From assembly GCA_017396555.1 (NCBI GenBank), contig JAFQLS010000055.1:1-44213 (forward strand): a stretch of 44,213 nucleotides of DNA, given 5' to 3'. How positions within the stretch are numbered: the first letter of the stretch is position 1; the number at the start of each line of letters is the position of its first letter. Made by a program: the position numbers and the translations under genes. This document shows positions 9,415 to 18,044 of the stretch, in pieces. Source of the DNA: Lachnospiraceae bacterium. Its GTDB lineage: Bacteria > Bacillota > Clostridia > Lachnospirales > Lachnospiraceae. Under the pieces are notes generated by a model. That model did no database searches. It was not told where the DNA came from and was given only the letters and a program-made list of their open reading frames with translations.

Positions 9415-11337
9415 TTATTTTTGTTTATATGGTTTAAATTCACGTCCTGTACCTTTGTAGAAGCGGCTGAACATTTCGTAATACTCCAGCCTTAGAACCT
9501 GTATTCCGACAATAAGTCCTTCAAGCAGCATTACGAAGAGATTGCCTATTACGATAACAGGAATGCTAGGTGAGCCATTTTCAGCACCGGCTAACATAAG
9601 TACAACTTCCATAATTGCGGCATGGCTGACAGCAAAAGCACCAATACGTACAAAGGATAAAGTATTTGAGAAATAACTTAACAATACTTCTATAAGTTCA
9701 AAAATTGCCTGTACAATAAACATTCCGATGCCACCCTCAATTAATGAAGACTTTCTTTTAACTAAGCGGGTTAGTGGTTCCTTAGCAGCAATTATTAATA
9801 ATGGAAGTATAAACATTATTATAAGGACAATTGCTCCCGGAAGCTTATTGCCTGTCATAAATAGCACAATGGTTGCTACGACGGCTCCAAAGAAAACAAG
9901 TCCGGCAATAGCATTGGTATCAAAGAAGATGTTTTCGACATCTTTATGTTTTATTCCATTGATTATATGAAGAATCATCGTAAAAATAATAATTCCCATA
10001 CCAAATGCAATAGCCACAATAAATACAGTGTTTAATTTGCCTACAAAAGGAATGGTAGTCATATGTGTCATAGGGTGAAGCCATACGGCGTCAATAATAT
10101 CTTCAAAGCCAAATATACTACCAAACATAAATCCCCAGAACATTGAGAAGAATCCGGCACATGATATTATTGCGGCAAGATTTATTTTCTTAACAAGGTA
10201 GAGTATAAGTCCGCCAAGAAATAGTAAAAATCCCTGTCCTACATCACCAAACATTGCTCCGAATATAAATGAATAGGTAAGAGCAACTAAAATCGTTGGG
10301 TCAATTTCGTTGTATGCCGGTAGTCCGTACATTCTGATAAACATTTCAAAAGGCTTAAAAATCTTTGGGTTTTTTAGCTTGGTAGGAGGTGTTTTTTTGC
10401 TATTTTCAGGTTTTTCTTCAACAAAACACATAACAAGCTCATCATTTTCAACTTCCTTTGTAAATGATATAGCATCTTTCTTTGACATCCAGCCACAAAT
10501 AATATAAAATTCAGTATCTTTATTTTGTGTTTTAGCTGCCATTTTTCTAACATCAAAATTATCATAGGCAGCTTTAATTCGCTCATATGCTATTATGATA
10601 TTTTCGTTGTCGTTAGCGATACATTCATCAATTTTTGATTGAATAAGTTCGATTTTTTCATTTAGGGTGTTTATCTTATTTTGTAACTCTTCACAGGTTT
10701 CTTTAGGTGTACCAACAGATTCACGGGGAATAAAGGTTTTTTCAAAGTGAAGAGAAGTATAAAGGGCATCTATTTTATCCTTTTCGGCTCTTGGGACAAA
10801 GTATATTCCCCATACATATTCATCATCTGTTGCGCATTTAAAAAATATTGATGAGGATTCATTTACCTTAAATGTTTCAAGTCTTTTCCATGATTCTTTT
10901 GGCATTCGACCAAATCTGAATTTTATATGTTTTAGATTAAGTATGCTTGCCATATCATATTCTAAATCATAGAAAGGAAAAATCTTATCATACTGTTCCT
11001 GATAAAGCTTCTTTTTTTCATTAAGCCCTTCTAGCTGGCTATTGAGCTTTGATACCTTACTCAGTATTCTTGAAATAATATTGTTCGATGCATCTATGTT
11101 GTATTTGTTTGGGGATGAAATAGGTTCCTTTTTTGTATACTTTACAAGTTCAGATGCCTTTTCATACATTACCCTATATGGATTGGAATCAACATAAGGT
11201 ATTAACTGACTGTCATTGCTATGTTCCAGCATAGCATTTTCCAAATGAATTTCATATTTGGAAAGATAGGTATTTATTACACGGTCAATATCGTCGGTTG
11301 GACCGGTGATACTTACAAATTGCATTTTAACAATCAA
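9415..11337 (-). CDS. ntpI: V-type ATPase subunit I (a subunit, ion channel half)
   Basis: Stator membrane subunit that provides the ion half-channels facing the K ring. Of 640 residues, about 1-335 form the soluble arm with two coiled-coil stretches (about 85-115 and 215-245). The rest contains about seven membrane helices starting near YSFIFGAMFGDVGQGFLLFLGGLIL, a highly conserved block. The functional arginine is expected in the block LLSYFSNTLSFVRIGAFAVSHA. The length is within the family range. It starts 15 bp after subunit C. Confidence 0.95.
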   Translation of the reverse strand: MIVKMQFVSITGPTDDIDRVINTYLSKYEIHLENAMLEHSNDSQLIPYVDSNPYRVMYEKASELVKYTKKEPISSPNKYNIDASNNIISRILSKVSKLNSQLEGLNEKKKLYQEQYDKIFPFYDLEYDMASILNLKHIKFRFGRMPKESWKRLETFKVNESSSIFFKCATDDEYVWGIYFVPRAEKDKIDALYTSLHFEKTFIPRESVGTPKETCEELQNKINTLNEKIELIQSKIDECIANDNENIIIAYERIKAAYDNFDVRKMAAKTQNKDTEFYIICGWMSKKDAISFTKEVENDELVMCFVEEKPENSKKTPPTKLKNPKIFKPFEMFIRMYGLPAYNEIDPTILVALTYSFIFGAMFGDVGQGFLLFLGGLILYLVKKINLAAIISCAGFFSMFWGFMFGSIFGFEDIIDAVWLHPMTHMTTIPFVGKLNTVFIVAIAFGMGIIIFTMILHIINGIKHKDVENIFFDTNAIAGLVFFGAVVATIVLFMTGNKLPGAIVLIIMFILPLLIIAAKEPLTRLVKRKSSLIEGGIGMFIVQAIFELIEVLLSYFSNTLSFVRIGAFAVSHAAIMEVVLMLAGAENGSPSIPVIVIGNLFVMLLEGLIVGIQVLRLEYYEMFSRFYKGTGREFKPYKQK

Positions 11338-11352
11338 CTGTGTTCACCTCCA

Positions 11353-12399
11353 TTATTTAATCATCTGCAAAATTTTATCTGCAGGATATGAATATCTTAT
11401 ACATTCAGTAATTGTAATAAGCTTTGATATTTCATTTTGTTTTTTATGCATATATGTATCAATACATGCATGTGAATAAGGGTTGTTACGAATGGATTTA
11501 TTATGAAAATCATCCATTACTGTTTTATATAAATGTTCAAGAGATATATTTTCTCCTGTTAGTTTATATTTTTTTCCATAAAAGGTGTTTTTAAATATTT
11601 CAAAAAATTCGGCAGGATTTTTTGAATTTATAAGTTCACGCATCTGGTTTTGTTTTATTTTGTGTCGGATAGGAATTAAAAATGATATTATTTCATTTTG
11701 TGTCAAATTGTAATAGGTTTTAAGTCGATATATCCATTGAATATTTATCAAATCAATTCTGTATCCATAATCATTGGTTATAAGTTCTAAATCCGTTCCG
11801 AATAAATATTTATTTTTATTTTTCCAAATAATTGTAAATTGTAAGACATCCAGACATAATTCATAGTCAAACAAGGAACAATTTCCTAAACTGTAAATCT
11901 TTTGCAGAGGTTCATAAAATAGAGTCCCTCGCAATATTTCAATAAACTCATTAATATTAATGTTTCCTTCGAATTTATCAATAGGAATGGTAGAAAACTT
12001 AATGAAATATGGTCCTAAAGTCGAAGTATCCACGGAAACAGTTTTGTTTTCAAATATTTGTCTTAAAACAGATTTTAATAATGCAATTTCATATTTCATA
12101 AAAAACAGTTTAAGATATTTTCGCTGAGTAATATTTGAAAAGTTATATAATTTTGCAAAATCTCTGTATTTTAACGTTGTAAGCATTTTTTCAAGATTGC
12201 TACGGTGTAGCTTTGAAATGTCGGCATTTTCAAATGTTTTTGAATAGCCGGGATGCTTTGCAAGATAGGCAATTACTTCGTTTACATTACTCAGATGGAT
12301 AATATTGTTAAAATCTTCATCGGAGAGTAAATTGCTTTGCATTGCTTTTACTTTGGTAGACAGACCACTATAAGTGAGTAATTTGCTCAAAATAATCAC
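11353..12399 (-). CDS. ntpC: V-type ATPase subunit C (d/AC39 type socket)
   Basis: Cap of the c ring that receives the central stalk. It has 348 residues, all helical, with the repeated FARTREK-like pattern of AC39 proteins seen in LKYRDFAKLYNF and NITQRKYLKLFFMKYEIALLKSVLRQI. Its ATG overlaps the stop of the upstream stalk gene (ATGA, 12396-12399), so the two are probably translated together. In many bacterial V-ATPase operons C lies between E and F/G; here it is the second gene. Confidence 0.9.
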   Translation of the reverse strand: MIILSKLLTYSGLSTKVKAMQSNLLSDEDFNNIIHLSNVNEVIAYLAKHPGYSKTFENADISKLHRSNLEKMLTTLKYRDFAKLYNFSNITQRKYLKLFFMKYEIALLKSVLRQIFENKTVSVDTSTLGPYFIKFSTIPIDKFEGNININEFIEILRGTLFYEPLQKIYSLGNCSLFDYELCLDVLQFTIIWKNKNKYLFGTDLELITNDYGYRIDLINIQWIYRLKTYYNLTQNEIISFLIPIRHKIKQNQMRELINSKNPAEFFEIFKNTFYGKKYKLTGENISLEHLYKTVMDDFHNKSIRNNPYSHACIDTYMHKKQNEISKLITITECIRYSYPADKILQMIK

Positions 12400-12728
12400 T
12401 CCTTTATTAATTCAGCAACAATTTCATCTGCCACTAAATTATGATTCTCATTGTACCACGCTTCAAGGTCGTTTATTGCCTGATCAGTTTCTCTACGAAT
12501 ATGATTTAACGAATTGGTCAGCTTGCTTTCTATATCGTTTTCATAGTCTGATAATTTTTTTCTGATATTTTCTTCAAGCTCTTTATCAAACTGTGCAGAT
12601 TCGGCATTTATCTTATCAGAATAAGCTTTTTTATCTGCTTCACTATTAATAAGTACTTTTTCGGCTACATCATCTATTCGTGATAATTCAGAAATTATTT
12701 TACTGAAATCGTTTTCTGTATTAGACAT
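12396..12728 (-). CDS. V-type ATPase G/H-type peripheral stalk subunit
   Basis: First gene of the operon. The product is about 110 residues, highly charged and almost wholly coiled coil (ELEENIRKKLSDYENDIESK...), fitting the small helical partner of subunit E (E. hirae NtpF, archaeal AtpH). Three ATG codons stand in a row (12732-12734, 12729-12731, 12726-12728). The AGGAGG (plus 12739-12744) lies 4, 7 and 10 nt from them. The second or third is therefore more likely used than the first, and the third is taken here. I saw no convincing promoter in the AT-rich 150 bp upstream. Confidence 0.85.
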   Translation of the reverse strand: MSNTENDFSKIISELSRIDDVAEKVLINSEADKKAYSDKINAESAQFDKELEENIRKKLSDYENDIESKLTNSLNHIRRETDQAINDLEAWYNENHNLVADEIVAELIKE

Positions 12729-12891
12729 CATCATAGAGCCTCCTATAGTAAAATTTAACCTACATTGTTAATAATACTACTTTTGTTAAAAAATACTAGA
12801 GTAAATATTAATATTTTTTCACTTTTTTTTTACAAATTTTTAGTGTATATTAAACTAGAAATAAAATTATGGAAAAAGGAAGTATTAGAAT

Positions 12892-13539
12892 ATGAGGCTT
12901 AGAAATGTTAGAGGCTCAAGAGAAGCCATTGCAGCAAGTGAATTTACAATAAATGTGCCGGAAGATTATAAAGGTAAATGGTGTGAGGTGTTTTCAAATA
13001 CTAATCCTATACATATAGAAATTGGTATGGGAAAGGGAAGGTTTATTACCGAGCTTGCGCTAAAGAATCCTGATATAAATTATGTTGGAATAGAGAAATA
13101 TTCAAGTGTTCTTATCAGAGCAATTGAAAAAAGAAGAGAACTTGATATATCGAATCTTGTATTTATAAGAATGGATGCGGAAAATATTGAAGATGTATTT
13201 GAAAAGGGTGAGGTAGATAGAATTTATCTTAATTTTTCAGATCCATGGCCAAAGGACAGACATGCGAAGAGAAGACTTACATCAAGACAATTTTTTGCAA
13301 GATACAACGATATTCTAAAAAATGATGGACAGGTTGAGTTTAAGACTGACAACAGACCGTTATTTGATTTTTCGGTAGAGGAGATTCCGGAGGCCGGATG
13401 GAACATTGTAGAGATTACATATGACCTTCACAACAGCGAAATGTGTGAGGGGAATGTTATGACAGAATATGAAGAAAAATTTTCATCAATGGGCAATCCA
13501 ATACATAAGTTAATAGCAAAGAGAAATATGGAAGTGTAG
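12892..13539 (+). CDS. trmB: tRNA (guanine-N7-)-methyltransferase
   Basis: SAM-dependent enzyme that methylates N7 of G46 in the variable loop of tRNAs. It has 215 residues. The SAM-binding glycine loop is IEIGMGKGRFI (about 42-52). The family signature follows at 114-131: LNFSDPWPKDRHAKRRLTS. The ATG follows AAAAGGAAG with 9-10 nt spacing. The gene is monocistronic, divergent from the V-ATPase operon over 157 bp of very AT-rich DNA. Confidence 0.96.
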   Translation: MRLRNVRGSREAIAASEFTINVPEDYKGKWCEVFSNTNPIHIEIGMGKGRFITELALKNPDINYVGIEKYSSVLIRAIEKRRELDISNLVFIRMDAENIEDVFEKGEVDRIYLNFSDPWPKDRHAKRRLTSRQFFARYNDILKNDGQVEFKTDNRPLFDFSVEEIPEAGWNIVEITYDLHNSEMCEGNVMTEYEEKFSSMGNPIHKLIAKRNMEV

Positions 13540-13662
13540 CTGTTAATGGCAAAATCATTTAAGACGAAGTTATGTCATTGTTTGTATAATCAGAGAAAAT
13601 TGAACCGATTTATAAACAGATTTATTAATTCATGTATGGAAATTAACTATATTTTAAATAAT

Positions 13663-13700
13663 AGACGTCGGGATTAGTTCTCGACGTCTTTCTTTTCCTT
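13663..13700 (+). terminator. Terminator of trmB, overlapping the end of the convergent permease gene
   Basis: Arms AGACGTCG (13663-13670) and CGACGTCT (13682-13689) are a perfect 8-bp stem followed on the plus strand by a long T-rich run (TTTCTTTTCC...). The right arm and T-run are also codons of the minus-strand permease tail, so one sequence encodes a Lys-rich C-terminus and ends trmB transcripts. The minus-strand side has a poorer U-run (ATTATTT). Confidence 0.65.
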
Positions 13701-14936
13701 CTTTTCTTTTTTTGTTTTTTTGTTTTTAATCTTTTCTTTGTCTATATAATAATCATCTTCAAGAAAATAGTCTTCAGCCAAAATATGATTCTTTTCAAGT
13801 CGTTTAGAAATTGCTTTATCAGTTAAAAATGCGATAACTGCAACACAAGGGACTCCAAGAAACATTCCAATTGGGCCGGCAACCCATCCGCCTACTGTAA
13901 TAGCAAAAATAATCCATACAGGACGAAGCCCGGTGCTGTCACCAAGAATATTTGGACCAAGATAAAGACCATCAAATTGTTGAAGTGCTAAAATCATAAT
14001 GGCAAAAACCAATGCATGGTTAAAGCCGACTGTTAAAAGTATAAGTACACCGGGAATGGCACCGATAAATGGTCCGAAGTACGGTATCATATTAGTTATA
14101 CCTACGATAACACTGATAAGAACCGCGTATTTTAAACCAAGTATACTCATAAATGCAAAGCACATAAATCCGATAATTGTTGAATCAATGGTTTTGCCAA
14201 TTATAAATCCACTAAATATCTTGTTACATTCTGACAATGTTTTAATTATGCTTGTAGCACGTTCTTTTTTAAATACAGCAAATAGAAAACGTCTACAATT
14301 ATTAATCATACGATTTCTATCTATTATCAGGTAAACAGATACGATTATGGATATTATTATGTCTATTGTCCATGAAACAACCGAAATGGATGTGTTGTAT
14401 AATAATGGAAGCAATGTATCAAGAGAACCTTTAACAAAATTAATAATACTTGAACTGTTATTTTGAAGTACAGTTGATAAGTATGAAAAGTCAAACTGAG
14501 GATATTTTTTGTTAAGTGTTTCGACATAATTAATCAATTTATCATATGATGTCTGAGTACCTAAATAAATGGTTTTTAAACTTTCATATATTTGTGGAAT
14601 AATAAATATTATACATACGACAATTATTCCAAAAACTACTATGTAAGAAAATAAAATAGAAAGAGCGGTACGCAAACCACGATGTGTGAGGTGTAGTTTT
14701 GTATATAGGAAGGAGTCAGTTTTCTTAACCAAAGGATTAATCAGGTATGCAATAAATACACCAATGATGTAAGGCATTAATACGTCTAAGATTTTTTTGC
14801 AGGTATCTAATGTACTGCTCCAGTTAAAGAATAATTTTATCAAAAGTGCAGAAATAACGATTACAGCGACTGCATAAACACTGATTGTATAGTAATTTCT
14901 ATTTTTTTCAAATTTGTTCTGCTTTAGATTGTCCAT
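13674..14936 (-). CDS. AI-2E/PerM family membrane permease
   Basis: Polytopic membrane protein of 420 residues with about seven to eight membrane segments. Family features are the large loop between about residues 95 and 190 and the motif GIPY/NMIPYFGPFIGAIPG (here at about 280-300). This is followed by the conserved WVAGPIGMFLGVPCVAVI block near residue 360. The family is called AI-2 exporters, but many members carry other substrates (the YtvI/PerM group), so the true substrate is open. The last 25 residues are nearly all Lys and Glu (KIKNKKTKKEKKEKKD). The promoter at 14985-15012 fits this gene. Confidence 0.88.
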   Translation of the reverse strand: MDNLKQNKFEKNRNYYTISVYAVAVIVISALLIKLFFNWSSTLDTCKKILDVLMPYIIGVFIAYLINPLVKKTDSFLYTKLHLTHRGLRTALSILFSYIVVFGIIVVCIIFIIPQIYESLKTIYLGTQTSYDKLINYVETLNKKYPQFDFSYLSTVLQNNSSSIINFVKGSLDTLLPLLYNTSISVVSWTIDIIISIIVSVYLIIDRNRMINNCRRFLFAVFKKERATSIIKTLSECNKIFSGFIIGKTIDSTIIGFMCFAFMSILGLKYAVLISVIVGITNMIPYFGPFIGAIPGVLILLTVGFNHALVFAIMILALQQFDGLYLGPNILGDSTGLRPVWIIFAITVGGWVAGPIGMFLGVPCVAVIAFLTDKAISKRLEKNHILAEDYFLEDDYYIDKEKIKNKKTKKEKKEKKDVEN

Positions 14937-14984
14937 ATATGTGCGAAGACCTCCTGTATTTATTGTGAAATCTCTTTACAAATT

Positions 14985-15012
14985 ATTTTAACACAATGAT
15001 ATGTAATGTCAA
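14985..15012 (-). promoter_or_regulatory. Promoter of the AI-2E family permease gene
   Basis: On the minus strand a perfect TTGACA (plus 15007-15012), 16 bp, then TAAAAT (plus 14985-14990), about 50 bp upstream of the permease start. Confidence 0.6.
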
Positions 15013-15048
15013 TTATTACAAAAATTAAAAAAAAAATAAAAAAAGTGC

Positions 15049-15077
15049 TTGCATTTATTTTTTATGTGGTATATAAT
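15049..15077 (+). promoter_or_regulatory. Promoter of tRNA-Lys
   Basis: TTGCAT (15049-15054), exactly 17 bp, then consensus TATAAT (15072-15077), placing the transcription start about 25 bp before the mature tRNA 5' end at 15110. Confidence 0.8.
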
Positions 15078-15109
15078 ATCCCTTGCGTTAAGAAAACAGA
15101 ATTGAATAA

Positions 15110-15182
15110 GCGCGACTAGCTCAGTTGGTAGAGCACCTGACTCTTAATCAGGGTGTCCAGGGTTCGAACCCCTGGTCGCGCA
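15110..15182 (+). tRNA. tRNA-Lys (anticodon CUU)
   Basis: A full cloverleaf can be drawn over 73 nt. The acceptor stem is GCGCGAC/GTCGCGC. The D arm GCTC...GAGC contains AGTTGGTA. The anticodon arm CCTGA-CTCTTAA-TCAGG has anticodon CTT, and the T arm is CAGGG-TTCGAAC-CCCTG. The discriminator base is A at 15182. The 3' CCA is not encoded, since TTC follows. CUU reads AAG lysine codons, frequent in the lysine-rich proteins of this window. It is a single gene with its own promoter. Confidence 0.97.
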
Positions 15183-15190
15183 TTCACAAA

Positions 15191-15236
15191 AGGTCCCAGA
15201 CTTAGCAATATGCGGGTTTGAGGCTTTTTTTTGTTC
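15191..15236 (+). terminator. Probable terminator of tRNA-Lys
   Basis: An imperfect hairpin (CAGAC with GTTTG at its core, extended by GGTC/GGCT-type pairs) ends in a run of eight T residues at about 15225-15233, followed by GTTCTTTT. The stem is weak but the U-run and position fit. Confidence 0.5.
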
Positions 15237-15286
15237 TTTTGCAGGAAGGGATAAATACTACGAAATAATTGGCATAAATAACGACA

Positions 15287-15314
15287 AACACTATGTGTGT
15301 TGGAAATAATTTCC
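15287..15314 (+). promoter_or_regulatory. Adjacent palindromes upstream of the double-HTH regulator, possible operator
   Basis: Two inverted repeats lie side by side: AACAC-TATGT-GTGTT (15287-15301) and GGAAAT-A-ATTTCC (15302-15314). They are about 40-55 bp before the start codon of the regulator gene. No consensus promoter with good spacing was found near them. An operator role, perhaps autoregulation, is inference. Confidence 0.35.
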
Positions 15315-15355
15315 TTGATACAATAAAGCTATACTATTTCTAAAGAGGATGCTTT

Positions 15356-16060
15356 ATGTTGATAAGATATGCTGATATCGGCAAGAGATTAAGAGAAATT
15401 AGAGAAGATGAATATAAAATCAAGTCAAAAAATAATATGGCAGAAATATTTAATATTACTGTTGAATATTATGATGCGATGGAGAGGGGAAAATATTTAC
15501 CCAACATTGAAATGTTAAGTAAAATGAGTAAAAATAAAACAGATATTGATTATTTGTTGACAGGGAAGAAAATAGGACAGAGTGTTTTTTCAGAGGTATT
15601 TCTTAATTTGAATGATAATGAGAAAAGTGAAGTGAGTAAACTTCTTTTATATAAATTAAGGCTTTTGAAGGAAGGGAATAGTAAGGAAGAGATTTTGGAG
15701 ACAAGGATTAGGACATACAAAAATAAGGAAATATCTTCTTACGATAGAATCAGAGATATTATTGAAATAGAAAATAATTGTAAAAAAATGAATGCCTGCG
15801 AGATTGCAGAAGAAATGGGTGTAAGTGAAAGAAAAGTAAATCGTCTGAATAAGAATCAGAGTTATTTAAAAACAGAAGAGATAATGAATATTTTTTATAA
15901 GTACAAATATTATCCATCATACATTTTATGTGGAGAAATAAATAGTAATTCAAAAATTGACCAGGCATATATTATGTTGGAAAAATCAGAAAAAGACACA
16001 ATAATGAGTTGCGCAAAGAAATTGGCGGCATATTGTGGTGCAGGTAAACAAAATGATTGA
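15356..16060 (+). CDS. XRE-type regulator with duplicated HTH domain, agr-linked
   Basis: 234-residue soluble protein. An N-terminal Cro/CI-like domain (about 7-70) ends in the phrase DIDYLLTGK, and is followed by a helix LNLNDNEKSEVSKLLLYKLRLL (82-103). The same plan recurs in the C-terminal half. A second HTH (about 130-193, NACEIAEEMGVSERKVNRLNKNQ) ends in PSYILCGE, followed by a matching helix LEKSEKDTIMSCAKKLAAY (208-226). This suggests an ancient internal duplication. The start ATG follows AAAGAGG at about 7 nt. The 3' end overlaps the predicted agrC start by 8 bp, so the two are probably coupled. A role as regulator of the peptide-signalling locus is inferred from position only. Confidence 0.75.
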   Translation: MLIRYADIGKRLREIREDEYKIKSKNNMAEIFNITVEYYDAMERGKYLPNIEMLSKMSKNKTDIDYLLTGKKIGQSVFSEVFLNLNDNEKSEVSKLLLYKLRLLKEGNSKEEILETRIRTYKNKEISSYDRIRDIIEIENNCKKMNACEIAEEMGVSERKVNRLNKNQSYLKTEEIMNIFYKYKYYPSYILCGEINSNSKIDQAYIMLEKSEKDTIMSCAKKLAAYCGAGKQND

Positions 16061-17312
16061 AATGTTTTTTATGTGTTCAGAGTTGTTTCAGTTGCTAATA
16101 ATTTATGCATTTGCAGATAAAATGATAAAAAGGAGATATAGTCAGCCGGTTACATTTATTGGCTGGCTACTTTTATTTATTTTAGATGGGGTTATTGTAT
16201 TAAAGGTTAATAATGGAATACTTAATATGGTGATGTATTATGTTCTAATGTTAATAATACTTAGTTTTTTATATTGTTCGGATTTTCAAAATAAAATCAT
16301 GCTGGTAATCCACATTTTTGTCTATGGTGTTTTAGCTGAATTTGTTGTGTACATTTTAATGAGTTTTTTGGGAGAGATTAAGGAGGATATGTATTTTTTG
16401 ACATCTGCGTTGTCAAAGATTGTATTTAGCCTGATTGTAAGAATTACAATTATTTTAAGAAAGAAAAAGGATACAATGAATATTAGCTTAAAGCTTCTTT
16501 TGTGTGTTTTTGCTATGCCGGTTGGAACATGCACAGGCTGTATTATCCAGTATTTTATAAATAATGGATTTAATGATACATATTTGGAAATTGTATTTTA
16601 TTTGATATTTATCATCGTAAATTATGTTTCTTTTATAATGTTTGATACTATGCAGCAATATGTAATTATCAGTGCGGAAAATAGTATTTTAGAAAAAGAG
16701 TCAGAGTTTTATTATAAGCAATGCGAAAATGTACAGAATATGTGGGAGGGCTTAAGAAATTTAAAGCATGATATAAGTAACCAGTATGTATGTGAAAAGC
16801 TTATGTTACAAAAGGGAGAGTATGAAGAGCTTGAAAAGCATTATGATGATATGATAGGTAAATTAAGGTTTGATGAGATATATTCAAAGACCGGAAATAT
16901 AAAAATAGATTCGATAATTAACTACAAGCTCACAAAGATAGCAGAGCTTGGAGCACATATAATATGTAATATTAAAATACCGAAAGAAATGAAATTCGAT
17001 AATATGGATATGGTTATTATAATCGGAAATTTATTAGATAATGCTATGGACGCACTTAAGGAAGTACAGGATGGTAAGGTGGAACTTAATATAAGATATA
17101 TGGAGTCCAATTTATTGCTTAAGGTAAGTAATTCTTATGCCGGTAATAGAAGAAAATCGGCAAAAGGTGAATATATAACGACGAAAAATGATAAAAAAAT
17201 TCATGGGATGGGACTTAAAAGTGTGAAAAGGACTTTGGAAAAATATAATGGGAAATTATGCATTACGGAAGAAAAAAATGTTTTCTCAGTAAAATTACAT
17301 ATGTGTATTTGA
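16053..17312 (+). CDS. agrC: AgrC-type sensor histidine kinase (HPK10, GHKL ATPase)
   Basis: Predicted receptor for the locus's cyclic peptide. Residues 1-205 form about six membrane helices. They are followed by a coiled linker and the phosphoacceptor motif NLKHDISNQ with H239. The GHKL ATPase domain has the N-box G325-NLLDNAMDA and the G-box HGMGLKS (384-390), as in AgrC/ComD-like HPK10 kinases. The ATG at 16053 overlaps the upstream stop codon, with a weak CAGGT site about 10 nt before it. In-frame GTG codons at 16035/16038 would add six residues but have no better ribosome site. The response regulator follows after 20 bp. Confidence 0.9.
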   Translation: MIEMFFMCSELFQLLIIYAFADKMIKRRYSQPVTFIGWLLLFILDGVIVLKVNNGILNMVMYYVLMLIILSFLYCSDFQNKIMLVIHIFVYGVLAEFVVYILMSFLGEIKEDMYFLTSALSKIVFSLIVRITIILRKKKDTMNISLKLLLCVFAMPVGTCTGCIIQYFINNGFNDTYLEIVFYLIFIIVNYVSFIMFDTMQQYVIISAENSILEKESEFYYKQCENVQNMWEGLRNLKHDISNQYVCEKLMLQKGEYEELEKHYDDMIGKLRFDEIYSKTGNIKIDSIINYKLTKIAELGAHIICNIKIPKEMKFDNMDMVIIIGNLLDNAMDALKEVQDGKVELNIRYMESNLLLKVSNSYAGNRRKSAKGEYITTKNDKKIHGMGLKSVKRTLEKYNGKLCITEEKNVFSVKLHMCI

Positions 17313-17332
17313 GACAGAGAAAGGTGATACTT

Positions 17333-18043
17333 ATGAGAATTGCAATATGCGATGATGAAAACTATATAGTAGAAAGCTTAAAAGAAAAGCTTGATAAAAT
17401 ATTAAGAAAATGGTGTCTTGAATATGAGATAGTATGTTTTAATACAGGAATTGATATGCTTATTGATATAGAGATAGGTGGAATGTTTGACATAATATTT
17501 CTTGATATAGAGCTTGGAACTTATAATGGGATAAATATTGCGAAAAAACTTAGAGAGAATTATGAGATATTTGAATTGATTATTATTTCACAGTATCAAG
17601 ATTATTATAGAGATATATTTGAAGTTGATGCAAAATGGTTTTTGGATAAGCCATTTTCTGATGAGATATTAGAGAAGGCTCTGAAAAAGGTTGTTGCTAA
17701 TATATCCAAAGCCGAGGATATTATTGAATTTGCATTTAAGAAAACATTATACAGACTTAGTTTGAGGGAGATTATGTATATTGAAAGTGATAGGAGAAAG
17801 GTGCATATTTATTGTAATGATAACCACATATATGAATATTATGAAAAACTTGACAAATTGGAAGAAAAGTTTAGCAAAGGGAATTTGAAATATATAAGAA
17901 TTAGCAAGTCATATCTTATAAATGTATTATATGTTAAGAGATATTCATATGAAAATATTGAGTTAAGAAATGGAGAGATTTTCAGGATAAGTCAAGGGAA
18001 AAGAGAGTGTATCAGAGACATATTTATGGAAAAAGCCTTTTAA
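17333..18043 (+). CDS. agrA: AgrA-type response regulator (receiver plus LytTR DNA-binding domain)
   Basis: 236 residues. The receiver domain (1-125) has the acidic pair D7-D8, phosphoacceptor D58 in IIFLDIELG, S86 and K106 in DKPF. The LytTR DNA-binding domain (about 133-236) has the typical IMYIESDRRKVHIYC and YIRISKSYLINVLYVKRY blocks. The ATG at 17333 follows AAAGGTGA at about 7 nt; a longer in-frame extension to 17258 would run back into agrC and lacks a ribosome site. It presumably binds paired direct repeats, and such a pair lies 2 bp beyond its stop codon, before agrD. Cognate kinase: the gene immediately upstream. Confidence 0.93.
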   Translation: MRIAICDDENYIVESLKEKLDKILRKWCLEYEIVCFNTGIDMLIDIEIGGMFDIIFLDIELGTYNGINIAKKLRENYEIFELIIISQYQDYYRDIFEVDAKWFLDKPFSDEILEKALKKVVANISKAEDIIEFAFKKTLYRLSLREIMYIESDRRKVHIYCNDNHIYEYYEKLDKLEEKFSKGNLKYIRISKSYLINVLYVKRYSYENIELRNGEIFRISQGKRECIRDIFMEKAF

Positions 18044-18044
18044 A

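Noticed and set aside
13674-14936. AI-2 export as a second quorum-sensing function beside the agr locus
   Set aside because: The AI-2E/PerM family has mixed substrates, no luxS is near, and the gene has its own promoter on the opposite strand.
17258-17332. N-terminal extension of the response regulator
   Set aside because: It would overlap the end of agrC and precede the receiver fold; the ATG at 17333 has a proper AAAGGTGA site and begins the domain exactly.
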